Assembly: GCF_000247815.1 (NCBI RefSeq)
Contig: NC_021674.1
Location: 77,335,343-77,399,342 of the forward strand
Length of the DNA: 64,000 bases
Direction of reading: 5' to 3'
Source: Ficedula albicollis
Lineage: Eukaryota; Chordata; Aves; Passeriformes; Muscicapidae
A model generated the notes under the pieces. It saw only the letters and a program-made list of their open reading frames with translations, was not told the origin of the DNA and searched no databases. The position numbers and the translations under genes were made by a program. Numbering within the stretch: the stretch's first letter is position 1; the number at the start of each line of letters is the position of its first letter. Positions 9,762 through 21,587 of this stretch are shown here, in pieces.

Positions 9762-12701
9762 AGTCTTGTCATAAAGCAGAACCTAGTTTATGGGTCAGCA
9801 GAAAATTGTGGGTCTAGGCTAAGTACCCCTAAGGTTTTGCAGGAAAACATGAAAGAATATTATTAAGAGTGAAGCAGTCTCTCCTCTGCCTCCTTATATT
9901 ACAGAACCTTCTTTGAACTAGATGGGAGTAATGGCATCAGCTCTGCCAGTGACTGGGTTTTGTCAGCCCAGCATAGACAACTTTCAACATACTTTTAAGA
10001 ACAAAGGCACAAACAGCATACTTTTTATTGCTTTTATTTAATGACACAGAATATAGATTCTTACACCTCAACAGACTCCAATCAGTTCCATCATAGCTCT
10101 GCTTTGATAAATCTGTCCTCAGCCAAGTATCAAAGGTCAAAAGTCTAGATCCTCATTAATAACTCATAAATTTTTTATGGCATCATAAAAAAAGAAGAGA
10201 AGAAGAATGAAGTGAATGTCTACTGTTTTAACAGCTGTACAAATCCAGAAACGGAGTTAAGAAAATTAATCGCTTTAATTGTACAACTAAACACTGAAAG
10301 AAAGAATTTATTTTATGATCTGCATCCAGTTCAGAATTAGATTTTCTTAGAGTGTCAGTCAGGGCAGGCATAAAAACCTTGACCTTAAATCTAGTGATCT
10401 TAACTTGTTCCAAGAGAACCCAACATCAGTGATGTTAAAGTGAGTATTGAGCTTTGATTCCTGTTTTTTCATGCCATGCTCAACAGATTCATATGCAAGG
10501 ACTATTTTACTTATAATTCTCACTTGTGCCTAGGCTACAGATTTTCTGAGATAAAAATGGGAGAAGAAACCTCATATCTGTTGTGTTTTCTAGCAATTCT
10601 GTCCAAAGCCGGTCCAATAGTTCTGTTTCCCACTAGAAAAAAAAAAAAAAAAAAAAGGAGAAAACTCACATCCAAGTCCATTTAAAAAATAGCTGTTGAA
10701 TAGCTATACTGGTTAATTACACTGGTTATGGATCCAACCAGAATCAAAAGCCTTTCAGGGATACTTGATGGTTTTGGTTTTTTTTTTACCTTCTGGAAAT
10801 ATTCTGATAGACATCGTCAATAATTATAACATTGAGCTTATACTTTGCATTTGGACATTAAAATTGTGAATGTATAATGTGTTTATGTGTGCACACATGC
10901 ATGAAGTTATTATGTGCAATGTCACTTTGGAATTCAGCCAGCTCTTAAATGAGCTATATATTTACTTCATTCAGGCTTAAGGAGAATTTTGGACATACAT
11001 TTTACACATAAGTATAATAGGTACATAAGTGTGTAAATACACACACCCACACACACACACCCTAAACCTACCTAAACCTATACATATGCTATATGTGGGG
11101 TGTATATATATTATTTTTAATTTTGTATATATTCAATATTTATAGATATAAAGCTAGAGAGAGAAGGAAGGAGAGAGACAGAGAACTAAGTGAGAGAATG
11201 GAGAAAATCCTTCATGGGTCCCAAGTTTCCCAACCCTCTAAGTCTTTACAGGGTAACTTTGGTTTAGATGAGCAATGTGTTGAACTATTTATTTTTCCAC
11301 CAGGACAACAGCAGGCCTTTGATGGATGTCTAAATCCTACTCTTCAGCAGCAGCAGCAGCATCTGTGACACAAGATCTCTAGAGGAAGTGACTTCTGGAA
11401 CTCACTCATACTTCTGTCCCTCTGTTCTTGCAATCTGATACTATAATGCATTTTATCTTCAGCTGCAGTTCCCTCATGATTTTCTTCCATTTTTTCCTTC
11501 ATCTTCCACTTTCCATCTTCCTTTGTCCTTCTACAGTATCCTTTCCCCATTAAATGTACAAAACACTTTTTTTGTTGTTGTTCTTTTTTTTCCACTTGGT
11601 TCTTTACTCAAGAGCTTCAAAGGAAACTGAGCACAGCTATCAGTTAGGCTCGTTTCCCCATCTGAAAGCAGAGGGCAGAGAAAACATGAGTGGAGTTCTC
11701 CCTTGAGACAGAACTATGCACCTGGATTATGAGACTTAATGAGAATATATGAATGTAGCAAAGCATAAAAAGTCGTATCACTGAGTGAAAAGCAGGAGTT
11801 CATGAGTTTAGAAAGTAGAGCACAGCATAATCTCACAAGTATTTCAGGTGACTGTTTTCTATTTTTTTCATCCTACTCAGATATTTTTTTCATCCTACTC
11901 AGATTTTTTTTTTCTATAAATATGCAATCAAATCAAAGCAAGAAAAAATATTTCCTGATCTTTTTTGTCTTTTAAAATAAATAGTTTTCAGCTTTGAAGA
12001 TTTGAGGTTTTGGGGGTTTATTTATTTTCTCTAAGAGCTATATCTCAGGGGGTCACAACCTTGAACACGTATATTAATTTTCTTTTTCTTGTGGAATTCA
12101 TGCTTCCACAACCTTGATAGTAATTTAACATATTTTTATGTAGTTCTAGTGGGGCTTGTTCTCTAGAGTTCAAATCTTAGCCAACAGCTTGCTGTGATCC
12201 TAATGAAAATCTGTATCTGTCACTCTGCAAAAATTGCCTAAAATGATACTTCAAAAACTAATACTTCAGCTTGCAGAAAATATGCAAATAGAGATCCTAA
12301 ATGTAATATGCCATAATTTTAATGAAATCAGCTGCTCAGCACTTACATTTATGGAAATAAATACATATTAAAGATGTGCACTGGCTTGCTAGGCTAATTT
12401 GTGATGTTTTTTCTGCTGTACTCAGTCACTGAAAATTCATGTCTCAACTCTATGAGGTGGATCTGAACTTAATGAAATTAAGTGACAGTTTTTTGCATTC
12501 TGGGTTGTATGAACTTACAGGAAAGTTTATTACTGTATATGTCTGGAGATTATAGAAAGAAAGTGAAAAGGCAAATACTGGGTTACGATAAATGTCCTCC
12601 TGAGCATTGATTATATAAGTAATAACACTGTACAATATTTATCTTTTTCATTAGTATCTATCAGACATGAACTTATTCATGACACAGATTAAAGAAAAAA
12701 A
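9762..12701. other. Non-coding sequence with small simple repeats
   Basis: No gene recognised. It holds a run of about 21 A at 10635-10655, a CA repeat at about 11036-11060 followed by AT/GT-rich text to 11115, GA-rich text at 11150-11200, five CAG triplets at about 11346-11361, and a duplicated 22-bp segment at 11860-11905 (CATCCTACTCAG at 11869 and 11891). Open frames at 11093-11368 and 11344-11595 follow these simple repeats and are not convincing. Confidence 0.5.
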
Positions 12702-12993
12702 TAGATTCTTTTAAATATAAATTGCATTAAAAATATAAACAACAGCATATCTTCCTTGGTCAACCTGAAATTGGACAATACCATTAATCTGATTCTTTTC
12801 TTAAAACTCATAGATTCTTTTAAATATAAATGGCATTAAAAATATAAACAATAGCATATCTTCCTTGGTCAACCTGAAATTGGATAGATTCTTTTAAATA
12901 TAAATTGCATTAAAAATATAAACAACAGCATATCTTCCTTGGTCAACCTGAAATTGGACAATACCATTAATCTGATTCTTTTCTTAAAACTCA
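12702..12993. repeat. Three-copy direct repeat, 109/74/109 bp
   Basis: Copy 1 is 12702-12810, copy 2 is 12811-12884 and copy 3 is 12885-12993. All begin TAGATTCTTTTAAATATAAA. Copies 1 and 3 are full length and nearly identical. Copy 2 lacks the last 35 bases (from CAATACCATTAATC onward) and has its own substitutions (GGCATT, CAATAG). The order full-short-full suggests two separate duplication steps. Confidence 0.92.
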
Positions 12994-15900
12994 GCTTAAA
13001 CTTAATTAACACAATTCAGAACCTATGGAAATATGAAACAAATATAAATGAGTACTCCTATCTGCTTTTAAAATATTAAAAGCTATATGAATAAAGCAAA
13101 TATATGAAAGTCAAGGTACAGAAATTGGGAACACTAGAGGTGACTGGAAAAAATTTATGGGTATATATTTTCTTGTGTCTTTGAGACCTACAATATAACA
13201 CATAATCCATTTCTGTCACTGCCAAGCTATCTGGTAGGAATGCTGCTGAATTACTGTAAATAGCTTGCCATTCCCAATAGAGACAGGTGCAAAATTCAGT
13301 CTAAAATGCAGGCTTGTCCTTCTTATCCTACAAAAATTGAATATCATATATGGCTATACTTACCAAACAATAATAGTATTTTCTTTCTCTGAAGCACCAT
13401 AAAAATTATATTTGTAGTGAATTTTTGAAGTAACAAAGAAAGGGTGCATTCTGTTCATTAGAGACTTAGAGATAATTTAAATACCTTATGTTTTGTTACA
13501 GAAATCTCTCATATTGCTCTTGTTATTATTATTTGTTTAATTTTTTAAGCTTTTAGAATATTATTCATAGTCTGACATATCTTTATGCTAAGTACTGTGT
13601 AAATACAAGTCATAAACAGCCCTTGTTCAAAAATATTATTTCCATGGCAGTGAGACTAATGAGAAAAATAAACAGAATTGTGATTGAACATCCAGATCAG
13701 GGGCCTTGGTGATTCAGAAGGCAAGCACTTGAACAGCTTCTTGTGAATGCCACAGTAAAGAAGGTGTTTGGTGGAGGTTTATAGAAATCTAATTTCTACA
13801 GCATGGCAGATGCATATGAAAATATTTCCTTAAACATGCAGGACAGCCTGGGAGGAACTATACATATGTTTGTTCCAAAATGTCTTTGAGTAAACAATAT
13901 GAAGTTACAGCAATGGCCATATGTGGCTGTCAGTCTGAACAGTAAATGAGAGATGGAAAACAAAGAGAAAGAGAAGTAGCATAAAGTTGATTTCAGATGA
14001 AAGGTGGAATTATTGAATGGATGAATAATTATGAATGATATAATTAAAGTTACAGCCTGGGAAAAATGAACCTGGAACACTATTTTCATATGGACTCTAA
14101 GTGGGGAGAGTTTGCTTTTGGTAGGATCTAAAGGAAAGAAATTACAAAGCAGAAGAGAAAAAGGAAAAAGGAGATGAGATTGATTTCAGCTAAATTTAGA
14201 GTTCTGCAGCATGAATATCTACATAGGAGCTAGTCCTCCAAGATATAGGAACTTTTGGGGGAAAAAAGTAAAAAAAATTGATTGGTTGACTATTTTAGCA
14301 AAATTTCCACTCTATAACAGCTATTTTTCTACACTGTATAAGGAGAAATCCAAAAAAAGAGCACAGATGGTAATGTCTCCACTGCATATAGGTGATTGAA
14401 ATCAGTCAAATAGCATCCAAAAAGATTATATTACAGGTAATAGAGATAAATGGAGAAGCTGTGTATTAAAGGTGGTGTACAAAAGCAAGACACAGTATTT
14501 GAATATAACCTACACCTGAAGACCTAGAGAGGATATCTAAGTAAGGTCTGTTGAATGACACACACAGGCACTTCCCCTGGTACAGGCATTAAGGAAGGAA
14601 GAACAAAAGCACTTCCAATTTCCCTTAAAAATTTTGCTTAGATGGGTCGAACTAGATGAAGTGACTAGATAATCACCAGGTAATATTGCAGAAACACATC
14701 TCAATTTTGCCTTAGACAGAAAGAAATTGCTCCGCTGTGAAGTGGCAGATTGGTGTATTCTGGTTGAATTTGTATGGATAAGATTAACCATGAATGACAA
14801 AGGATGATGAAGAAGAAAGGAGCATTGGCAGATACATGAAACATACACAGAGAGGAGAATAAGGCACGAAGAGGCATTCTCTAAAGGACATGGCAACTGA
14901 GGCTTGGAAGAGGACAGAGCCACCACAGAAAAGAGGACACTTTTAAGAAAACAAGCACAGCAATGTTGAAGATGGATGACTGTTGGTGGCAGTCAGAGCA
15001 GGGAATGAGATTGGTTCTGGTATTTGCCATTGGAAATGAAAAAGGTAATAGGGCTTTTATACGCTGCAGCTCACACCAGCCACACATGAACAAGTTTTTG
15101 GTTGAAATGAGAATTAAATTAGCTTTGCACTGAAAAAAATCCCTCAAAGGAAATGGATGAAAGACTTGTGCAAATGCAAGTGTGTGTTTGAAGATATTTT
15201 TTTCTTTTTACAAGAATGGAAATATATAAAAATTTTCTGTAATGTGAGACAAGAAGCAGAGGCCAATATGCTCAAAAGTGTCACAATATGAGGTAAGGAG
15301 ACAGTATGAGACTCTCTAGAGCACTTTGTGTAGGAGAGGAGAACAGAAGATTCGACATCCTCAACGTTGGAGAAATATGAGGGTGAAAAGAAAAAGAGAA
15401 AAGAAAGAGAACAGATTCATACTTTATCTCTTTTCTCTCAATAGAAATTGGCAAGATCCTCTGAGGAGAGGAAAAAGAGGGGCGGAAGGAGATTGTGACA
15501 AATGAGTTGAAGGAAATAGAAGTTATGATTTTAGATATGGAAATCAATTAATTTGGAGAAGCTGAATTATTTTAAAAAGAAAATGTTAGCACTGACTGAA
15601 GAATGTAACAAAGGTGTAAGGAAGCAAACCTCCACCAAGAATTTCCTCCAGCAATTTCCATTCCATCAGTGGAGAAACTAGATTCTGACGGTTTTGTTGA
15701 GTGAATAGTTCCATAAAATATTTGGACAGGTTGATGGGCCATCAAAAACTTTTAGACCATCTGGCTGCATGCTCTTCACAAGTGAATACACCAAAGCCAT
15801 CTAATGGTCTGTGAATATAAAAAGGATTGTTGTATGGTTCTGGGTTTTGTTAATTTATTTATTGGATTTTTTAAAAACCTTCACTTATATTAGAAGTCAA

Positions 15901-16148
15901 TTAGTCCTTTTTCATGCAGAACCTTCTGTATTCGTCAGGTTTTTAAACCCTTTTTTTTTCTTCTCACTTTATATTCTAGAACCTCCTTGAGCTGAACATA
16001 GGCATCTTCTGCTGGAGGAAATCACCTCCCTCCCTGCTGGATCCAGTTTCACCTCATTCAGGGTGTAGTAACCTCAGTGTCATTATTTAAACCCAGATAT
16101 CAGCTGCTTAGTTGCAGTTCATTCACTTCCCCCCCCTCTTCCTCTCCC
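12994..16148. other. Non-coding unique sequence
   Basis: No gene recognised over about 3 kb. Several minus-strand open frames of 88-129 codons (13796-14089, 14537-14926, 14881-15147, 15281-15547) lie in a purine-rich plus strand, which lowers the number of stops on the minus strand. They overlap each other in different frames and lack domains, so I regard them as compositional. Confidence 0.5.
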
Positions 16149-16667
16149 TGTTGGGATCAGAAGAGCAAAACTGGCAAAACTCATGGATTAAGATAAAGAC
16201 AGTTAAAGAGGTAAAGAAAAAACTGTGTGTACAAACAAAGCAGAACAAGGAATTCATTCATCACTTCCCATGGGTGAATGGGAAGGGATGTGTTCAGGTA
16301 TTCCTGGGAAAACAGAGCTCCATCATTTCTAAAGATTACTTGGGAAGACAAATACTATCACTCTTAGTGTCCCCCGACTTCCTTCTTCTACCCCTATCCT
16401 TATTTGCTGTGTGTTGTCATGTGGTATGGAATATATTTTTGGCCAGTTCAGATCAGCTGTCCTGGCCATGCTCCCTCCCATCTTCTTGTGCACATTTTTG
16501 TTGACAGAGCATGGGAAACTGAAAAGTCCTTGACTTAGGTTAAGTACTACTGAGCAACAATAAAAACATCAGTGTGTTATCAACATTATTCTCATACTAA
16601 ATCCTGAAACAGAGCACTGAAGCAGCTACTCAGAAAAAAATCAACTGTCTCAGGCAAAACCAGCACA
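16149..16667 (+). mobile_element. Solo LTR of an endogenous retrovirus (plus orientation)
   Basis: The segment runs from TGTTGGGATCAG to AAACCAGCACA, about 519 bases, starting TG and ending CA as LTRs do. It resembles a passerine ERV LTR (TguLTR5/ERVK-type, name from memory). A possible polyadenylation signal AATAAA lies at 16559-16564. The expected TATA-like region before GTGGTATGGAATA (16421) is decayed to CCTTATTTGCTG. No gag, pol or env sequence flanks it, so it is a solo LTR left by recombination. I could not find a convincing target-site duplication. The 3' half is shared with a second LTR near 42.4 kb. Confidence 0.78.
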
Positions 16668-17394
16668 CAGGGTAAGGAAAACAGCATAGTCACTTTTTTG
16701 CATAGTCACAAGCTTTTAACAAAACCCAATATGCTAGAGACATTCTGTGAGCAAACAAATCAGACAGATATGCCATGCATTACATTGAAGAGTGGGGAAG
16801 AAAGGCAAAGAGTTGGTACAGATGGAAGTGGCACATGGAACAACTTTGCTGAGGAAAGAGAGCCTGGGAGGAGAAGAATTCATCAAGCCAAACAACAAGC
16901 AAACAAGAAGACAGGATTTCTTCTCATCAAGACATTGCTCATCGACTGAAAGCCACTAAAGAGTTCAGCTACAGAGCACTGCAACAGATCCTGGCAGTGA
17001 AGCCAGGTGATGGTCACACAGGAGGGTATCAGAACCACAAGAATAACTGATGTTCCAAAGCTGATGTCCTTTTTCACATATGAAGTGAGAAATTTAACTT
17101 GCAAGCTGAGTAGGTATCAGAGATGTCACCTCATTGGATATCATTAACAAGAAATTTGAGCTGTTGTTATTAATAGGAAAGAAGGGAACAACATTAGGAA
17201 TAACTTGTAAAGGAGGAAAAGTGAGAGCGTCTCATGTGATCCACTGTAAGCATGAGCAATTAAAAAAATAAAATGTGAAGGAGAAGAAAAAGTAAGAAGA
17301 TAGAAGGGCTGAAAACATCAGTTTGGGGTCTCCTAGACCACATCTGGGGGCTGCCATGCAGAGACTGCTAAGCTGTTCACACATCACCTCTCAG
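16668..17394. other. Non-coding sequence between LTR and CR1
   Basis: No gene recognised. Open frames at 16698-16949 (plus) and 16883-17104 (minus) overlap on opposite strands and have no domain. Confidence 0.45.
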
Positions 17395-18484
17395 GGTGGA
17401 CTGAGAGACCATCAGATGGCTACTCATGGTTTGGAGGGGTGCATTGGTCACTGGATAAAAAATAGCCAGGATGGCTGAGTCCAGAAAGTGATGGTGTATG
17501 GAGTTACCTCCAGTTGGTGGCCAGTCACCAGCGAAATTTCTCAGCACTCAGGAGCGGTGCCAGTCCTGTTTAATATATTTATAGATGGTCTGGACCAGTG
17601 ATTGATTGAGTGTACCCTCCATCAATTTGCAGATTACACCAATCTGGGCAGGAGTATTGATCTGCTGGAGGGTAGGAAAGCTCTACAGAGGGAGCTGGAC
17701 AGGCTGGATCCATGAGCTGAGCCAATAGCATGAGGTAGAACAAGGTGAAAGACTGGATTCTGGGCTTGGCTCACAAAAACCCCATGTGGTGATACAGGTT
17801 GGGGGCAGAGTGAGGGTGTTGGTCAACAGTCATTTGCTGGGGCCAACAGTGACCAACAGTGTGCCCAGATAGCCAAGAAGCACCCTGGTTTGTACCAAAA
17901 ATAATGTGGTCAGCAGGACCAGGGAAGGGTTGTCTTCTGTACTCGACGCTGGTAAGGGTACAGCCAAAACCCTGTGTTCAGTTCTGGGTCCCTCACTGCA
18001 AGACAGACAGTGAGGTACTGGACCATGTCCAGAGAAGAGCAGCAAAACTTGTGAGGGATTTGGAGCACAAGTCTTATGAGGAGTAGCTGAAGAACATAGG
18101 TTTGTTTAGCCTGGAGAAAAGGAGCCTCAGGGGAGACCTTATCACTCTCTACAATTACCTGAGAACATGTTGTGTCCAGTTTAAGGTTAATCTCTTCTCC
18201 CAGGTATCGACAGAATGAGAGGAAGTGGCCTCAAATTGCACCAGGAGAGATTTAGATTAGATATTACGCAAACATTCTCCACTGAAAGGGTTGTCAAGCA
18301 TTGGAATAAGCTGCCCAGTGAAGTGGTGGAATCCCCATCCCTGAAAGTACTTTAAAGGCATGTGGTTGTAGCCCTCTGTAATACAATTAGTGGTGAACAC
18401 GGTGGTCCTGGGTTGATGGCTGGACTTGATCCTCGTGGTCTTTTCCAACCTTAATGGTTGTATCAGTCTGTAGTCCTGTGATTC
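17395..18484 (+). pseudogene. CR1 LINE fragment with broken reverse transcriptase ORF2
   Basis: A 5'-truncated CR1, about 1.1 kb, with its 3' end at TAGTCCTGTGATTC. In pieces of frame it encodes HWIKNSQDG, then a stop, then [55 protein letters not shown] (from 17973) and [19 protein letters not shown] followed by a stop. This is the order of the last part of a CR1 reverse transcriptase and its C-terminal region. The catalytic motif that reads FADD in active elements reads FADY at 17626-17637, so the second aspartate is lost. Internal stops and frameshifts make it non-functional. The 5' limit is approximate. Confidence 0.92.
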
Positions 18485-18741
18485 AATATTATGGTGAGGT
18501 GACAGATCAGGACCAATTGAGCAGCAGCTTACAGCAGCTTCAAAGTCAGTTTTTAAGATGGTTAAGCCATGTCTTTGTGGTAGTGGCAGAAGAAATAACA
18601 AGGCCATAAACTATGACTAGGGCCATTCCCATTGGAGAGGAGGAAGACTACCTCAGAAAGGTTGTTCATCACTGTCACATGTTACCAAGCAAGGCATAAG
18701 GGGGAACCTTCTGTCCTTGGATTATTTCCAAGGATTTGGCC
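18485..18741. other. Short unique spacer
   Basis: Non-coding sequence between the CR1 end and the next direct repeat. The minus-strand open frame 18257-18607 mostly reads the antisense of the CR1 tail and is not a gene. Confidence 0.5.
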
Positions 18742-18969
18742 GAAACAAACCAAATATATAAAAAAACAACAAAACACATGAAAACAAACCAAATATATAA
18801 AAATACAACAAAACACAAGACCCAGTAGTGGCAAAGTCCCAGCTAAAGTGGGAAGAAACTATGGGCTTGACAACGAAACAAACCAAATATATAAAAAAAC
18901 AACAAAACACATGACCCAGTAGTGGCAAAGTCCCACCTAAAGTGGGAAGAAACTATGGGCTTGACAACG
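18742..18969. repeat. Nested direct repeat, 39-bp partial plus two 94/95-bp copies
   Basis: A partial copy at 18742-18780 is followed by 18781-18874 and 18875-18969. All begin AAACAAACCAAATATATAAA. The two long copies continue through CCCAGTAGTGGCAAAGTCCC and AAGAAACTATGGGCTTGACA. The partial copy matches the third copy better at its junction (AAAAAAACAACAAAACACATG against AAAATACAAC in the second), which suggests a replication or recombination product and not simple doubling. Confidence 0.9.
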
Positions 18970-19841
18970 TCCAGAGATTCCTTCCAGCTGAGACTTCTAT
19001 GAAATAATATTTCCTCAAATGGAAGAAATTAAGTCCCCTGTACTTTAGTCTGCTGAGATGGATGACAGGTGCAGCCTCAGGACTCTGTGAGAGCTAGCTG
19101 TAGAAAATTATTTGTGACAATGGCTGTACTCTCTCTTAGGATTGTACCAGAAATGACAAAAGAAGATGAGGAGAGGTGTGAAGTGTGTCATACAACTATG
19201 TAAGGGATAGAGGTGGTGGAATGTGAGGAAAGTGTGGGATGTATGGGGAGTTGTGATAAATGTCCCTGGGTATGTTTGCAGAAGGGAAGGAACAATCCAG
19301 TCTATTTTATTTCTTAGCCCTTTGGTTCTTTAAATTGGTTGTTATTGTTTCTTATTTGCAAAATGAGGTACAGAGTCTAGTTTTTTCCTTTGTGTTTGTG
19401 CAGCTCAAACTACATGGGGAATTTGATCTTCTATTTCCTCACTGGAACTTCTTGACGTAAACAATAACCATAATTGTCATTTAGCATAATGATCACAGCC
19501 AGTAATTTCTAAATAATTAACAACACTTTGTTTCTTAGTTTTTAATATTAAAGACAAGTGCAGATAGTACATAATGCTCTTTTTTCTCTAAGGAAGAAAC
19601 TCCTTAATGGGGAAATAGACAACAATGTGAGATTTCATTCAATTTCCTCACTGAGAATGGAAGGATGAAAAGGAAAAACCATACTGAGCATATAACTACT
19701 GCACAGTGAAAAATAATCATATATTCTTGCAAAGGTAGAATTTTTATGGGACTATTTTTTCACCACATGCTTGGTACAAGGAGATACAAATAAAATGAAG
19801 TTCATATCACTGCTGATTTGGGGAAAGGCCACAGAATCAAC
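18970..19841. other. Non-coding unique sequence
   Basis: No gene or repeat family recognised. Short plus-strand open frame 19260-19460 has no domain. Confidence 0.5.
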
Positions 19842-20135
19842 TTATTCATGGACAAACAACTCAAAGGTGAGAGAGATTGCTGTGTTTTTGATTTTAGTTT
19901 CTCTGGAAGCAGAATGCACTACTTCACAGGAATCTGATTCTAAGTTTCTATTTTGCACCTGTCCCACTGCATGCTGATTCTGCAAAACCTCACTCACAAA
20001 TGTTTGTTCTGATTTTATAGGCAGCTTTTTAAGATCAGTGGAACTGCTTGAGTTACAAAAATTTATATGAATAGGTGTTTGCAAGGTCAGTTCCAATTCA
20101 CAAGGGGCAGCATCCCAAAACAGGCTACACCTTCT
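19842..20135 (-). other. Weak candidate terminal exon (minus strand), unknown product
   Basis: On the minus strand, TCTAACCTGAATC followed by TTTTTTTATTTTGCAG forms a good-looking splice acceptor: a branch-point-like CTAAC, a pyrimidine tract and an AG at 20136-20137. Directly after it an open frame runs 97 codons (starting RRCSLFWDAAPCELELTL) to a TAA at 19842-19844. There is no in-frame ATG at the start, so if real it is an internal or last exon. No AATAAA was seen close downstream. A second open stretch lies further upstream on the same strand (about 20444-20790, with NSWFLLDGTGEMDCILY), but the phases of the obvious GTGAG donors do not fit this exon. I recognise no family. It could be chance. 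Confidence 0.2.
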
Positions 20136-20886
20136 CTGCAAAATAAAAAAAGATTCAGGTTAGATTTAGATGTTAGAACCAATAGGACTATATATACACT
20201 AGCAAACTGAACAGAGACTAGGGCTTTCTTTGTCACTGAAGCCAACTGGCACATCCTTACTATTAAGCTCTCTTGCCATCAAAAACAAGCTAACAACATT
20301 CAAACTGCCTGTTGGGAATGATTCCCACTCTGTGCTAATTTCCACTGCATGCCTGAGAATTATTTTCAAGCACACTAGTTGGAACAGAGTGATATTGTGC
20401 CAGAGACTGTAGTATCATTTTAAGAATGTGAATGATCATTTTTTCAGTGTCTCTGCCTGTGCTCTGACTTGAATCTACTGGCATAAATAAAAGGCTCACA
20501 GGCATTTAATAACTGGGCAAAAAGTAGATTTGAGTTATCAATCTTCAGTCTTATCTCACAAATTCTCCTGTTCTCCTGTTTCCACCCATCCCCTCCTTCC
20601 ATGCTGTAACTGTCAGCATCTAAAGTTGCCATATGTTCATACTTGACATTTAAGTTGTTAAATCTCTGGAACTCCACACTGTATGCATATAAAATACAGT
20701 CCATCTCTCCTGTTCCATCCAGCAGAAACCAGGAATTAGGGATTTCTTGATGAAAGCCATCTGCACGAATATTAGCAAGATAGAGTTTTCTAAAAATCTA
20801 CATTCTTCTAATACATCACCAAAGGATGTAGTTGTGTTACAACCCTTTTGTCTTTAAGGGTTTGGGAAATGAACTGGATTCAGTTT
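20136..20886. other. Non-coding or unknown sequence
   Basis: Contains the minus-strand open stretch at about 20444-20790 (roughly 115 codons without a stop), with no recognised domain and no clear splice sites in matching phase. No repeat family is seen. Confidence 0.4.
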
Positions 20887-21055
20887 TTACTTTGGATGGA
20901 GGGAATTTGAATCTATGGCATCCACCTCCCAGAAGCCCTCCCTAGCTGCTGAGATACAGTATTCTGGAAGCTTACTTTGGATGGAGGGAATTTGAATCTA
21001 CGGCATCCACCTCCCAGAAGCCTTCCCTAGCTGCTGAGATACAGTATTCTGGAAG
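20887..21055. repeat. Tandem duplication, 85-bp period, two copies
   Basis: Copies at 20887-20971 and 20972-21055 share TTACTTTGGATGGAGGGAAT at the start and AGTATTCTGGAAG at the end. I see two substitutions (CTATGG/CTACGG and GCCCTCC/GCCTTCC). Confidence 0.92.
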
Positions 21056-21554
21056 AGAAAGACACTTTCTGTGTTTCTTGTTGAACTTGTGCTACTTTGC
21101 AGCAAGAAATACAACATTTAATAGACTGAAGTCATGCCACAGGAGAAAAACCACAGGTTAATTAGGACTGGAAGTGCTGAGATCTCTCTCTGCTCCAGAT
21201 ACTGTTTAGATAGTGTATCTGATGTAAAATGCATTTCATTGCAGGGCTTGCATACTCTGAATTTTGTAAGAGGAAATGGATGAGAAGCCCATTTTAAAAT
21301 AAGCATCACTGCAGTTACATTCTGAGAGAAACCAGAGGTGCTGGTTTGATCAGCTCTGTTCTGATCATCCCTCTATGCAGAATAACAGTTTCACAAATGT
21401 GGCAAAGGCCAGTCTTATTTTCTTTTCCTCTTGAGAGGGCTGTGAAAAGACAGGTGAAGCAAAAATTGCTAAACAATGCTAATGTGGAAAATCTTCAGCA
21501 GTCAATCAGGCTTTGTACCATTGGCTGATGGCATTTTGTTGGGGGTCGTATTAG

Positions 21555-21556
<2 letters not shown>
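21056..21556. other. Non-coding unique sequence
   Basis: No gene or repeat recognised. Confidence 0.5.

Positions 21557-21587
<31 letters not shown>

Noticed and set aside
10635..10655. Poly-A run as the tail of a processed pseudogene
   Set aside because: The 200 bases upstream carry no recognisable coding or SINE/LINE sequence.
11058..11082. Telomere-like text CCCTAAACCTACCTAAACCT
   Set aside because: Only three or four irregular units beside a CA repeat. This is not a convincing interstitial telomere array.
11346..11361. CAG trinucleotide repeat as a coding poly-Gln tract
   Set aside because: Only five units, with no supported gene around it.
12702..12993. CRISPR-like spaced repeats
   Set aside because: Copies are long, directly abutting and of unequal length, with no spacers. 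The host is a eukaryote.
14537..15547. Cluster of minus-strand open frames of 88-129 codons
   Set aside because: They overlap in different frames over a purine-rich plus strand, have no domains and no paired splice sites, so composition explains them.
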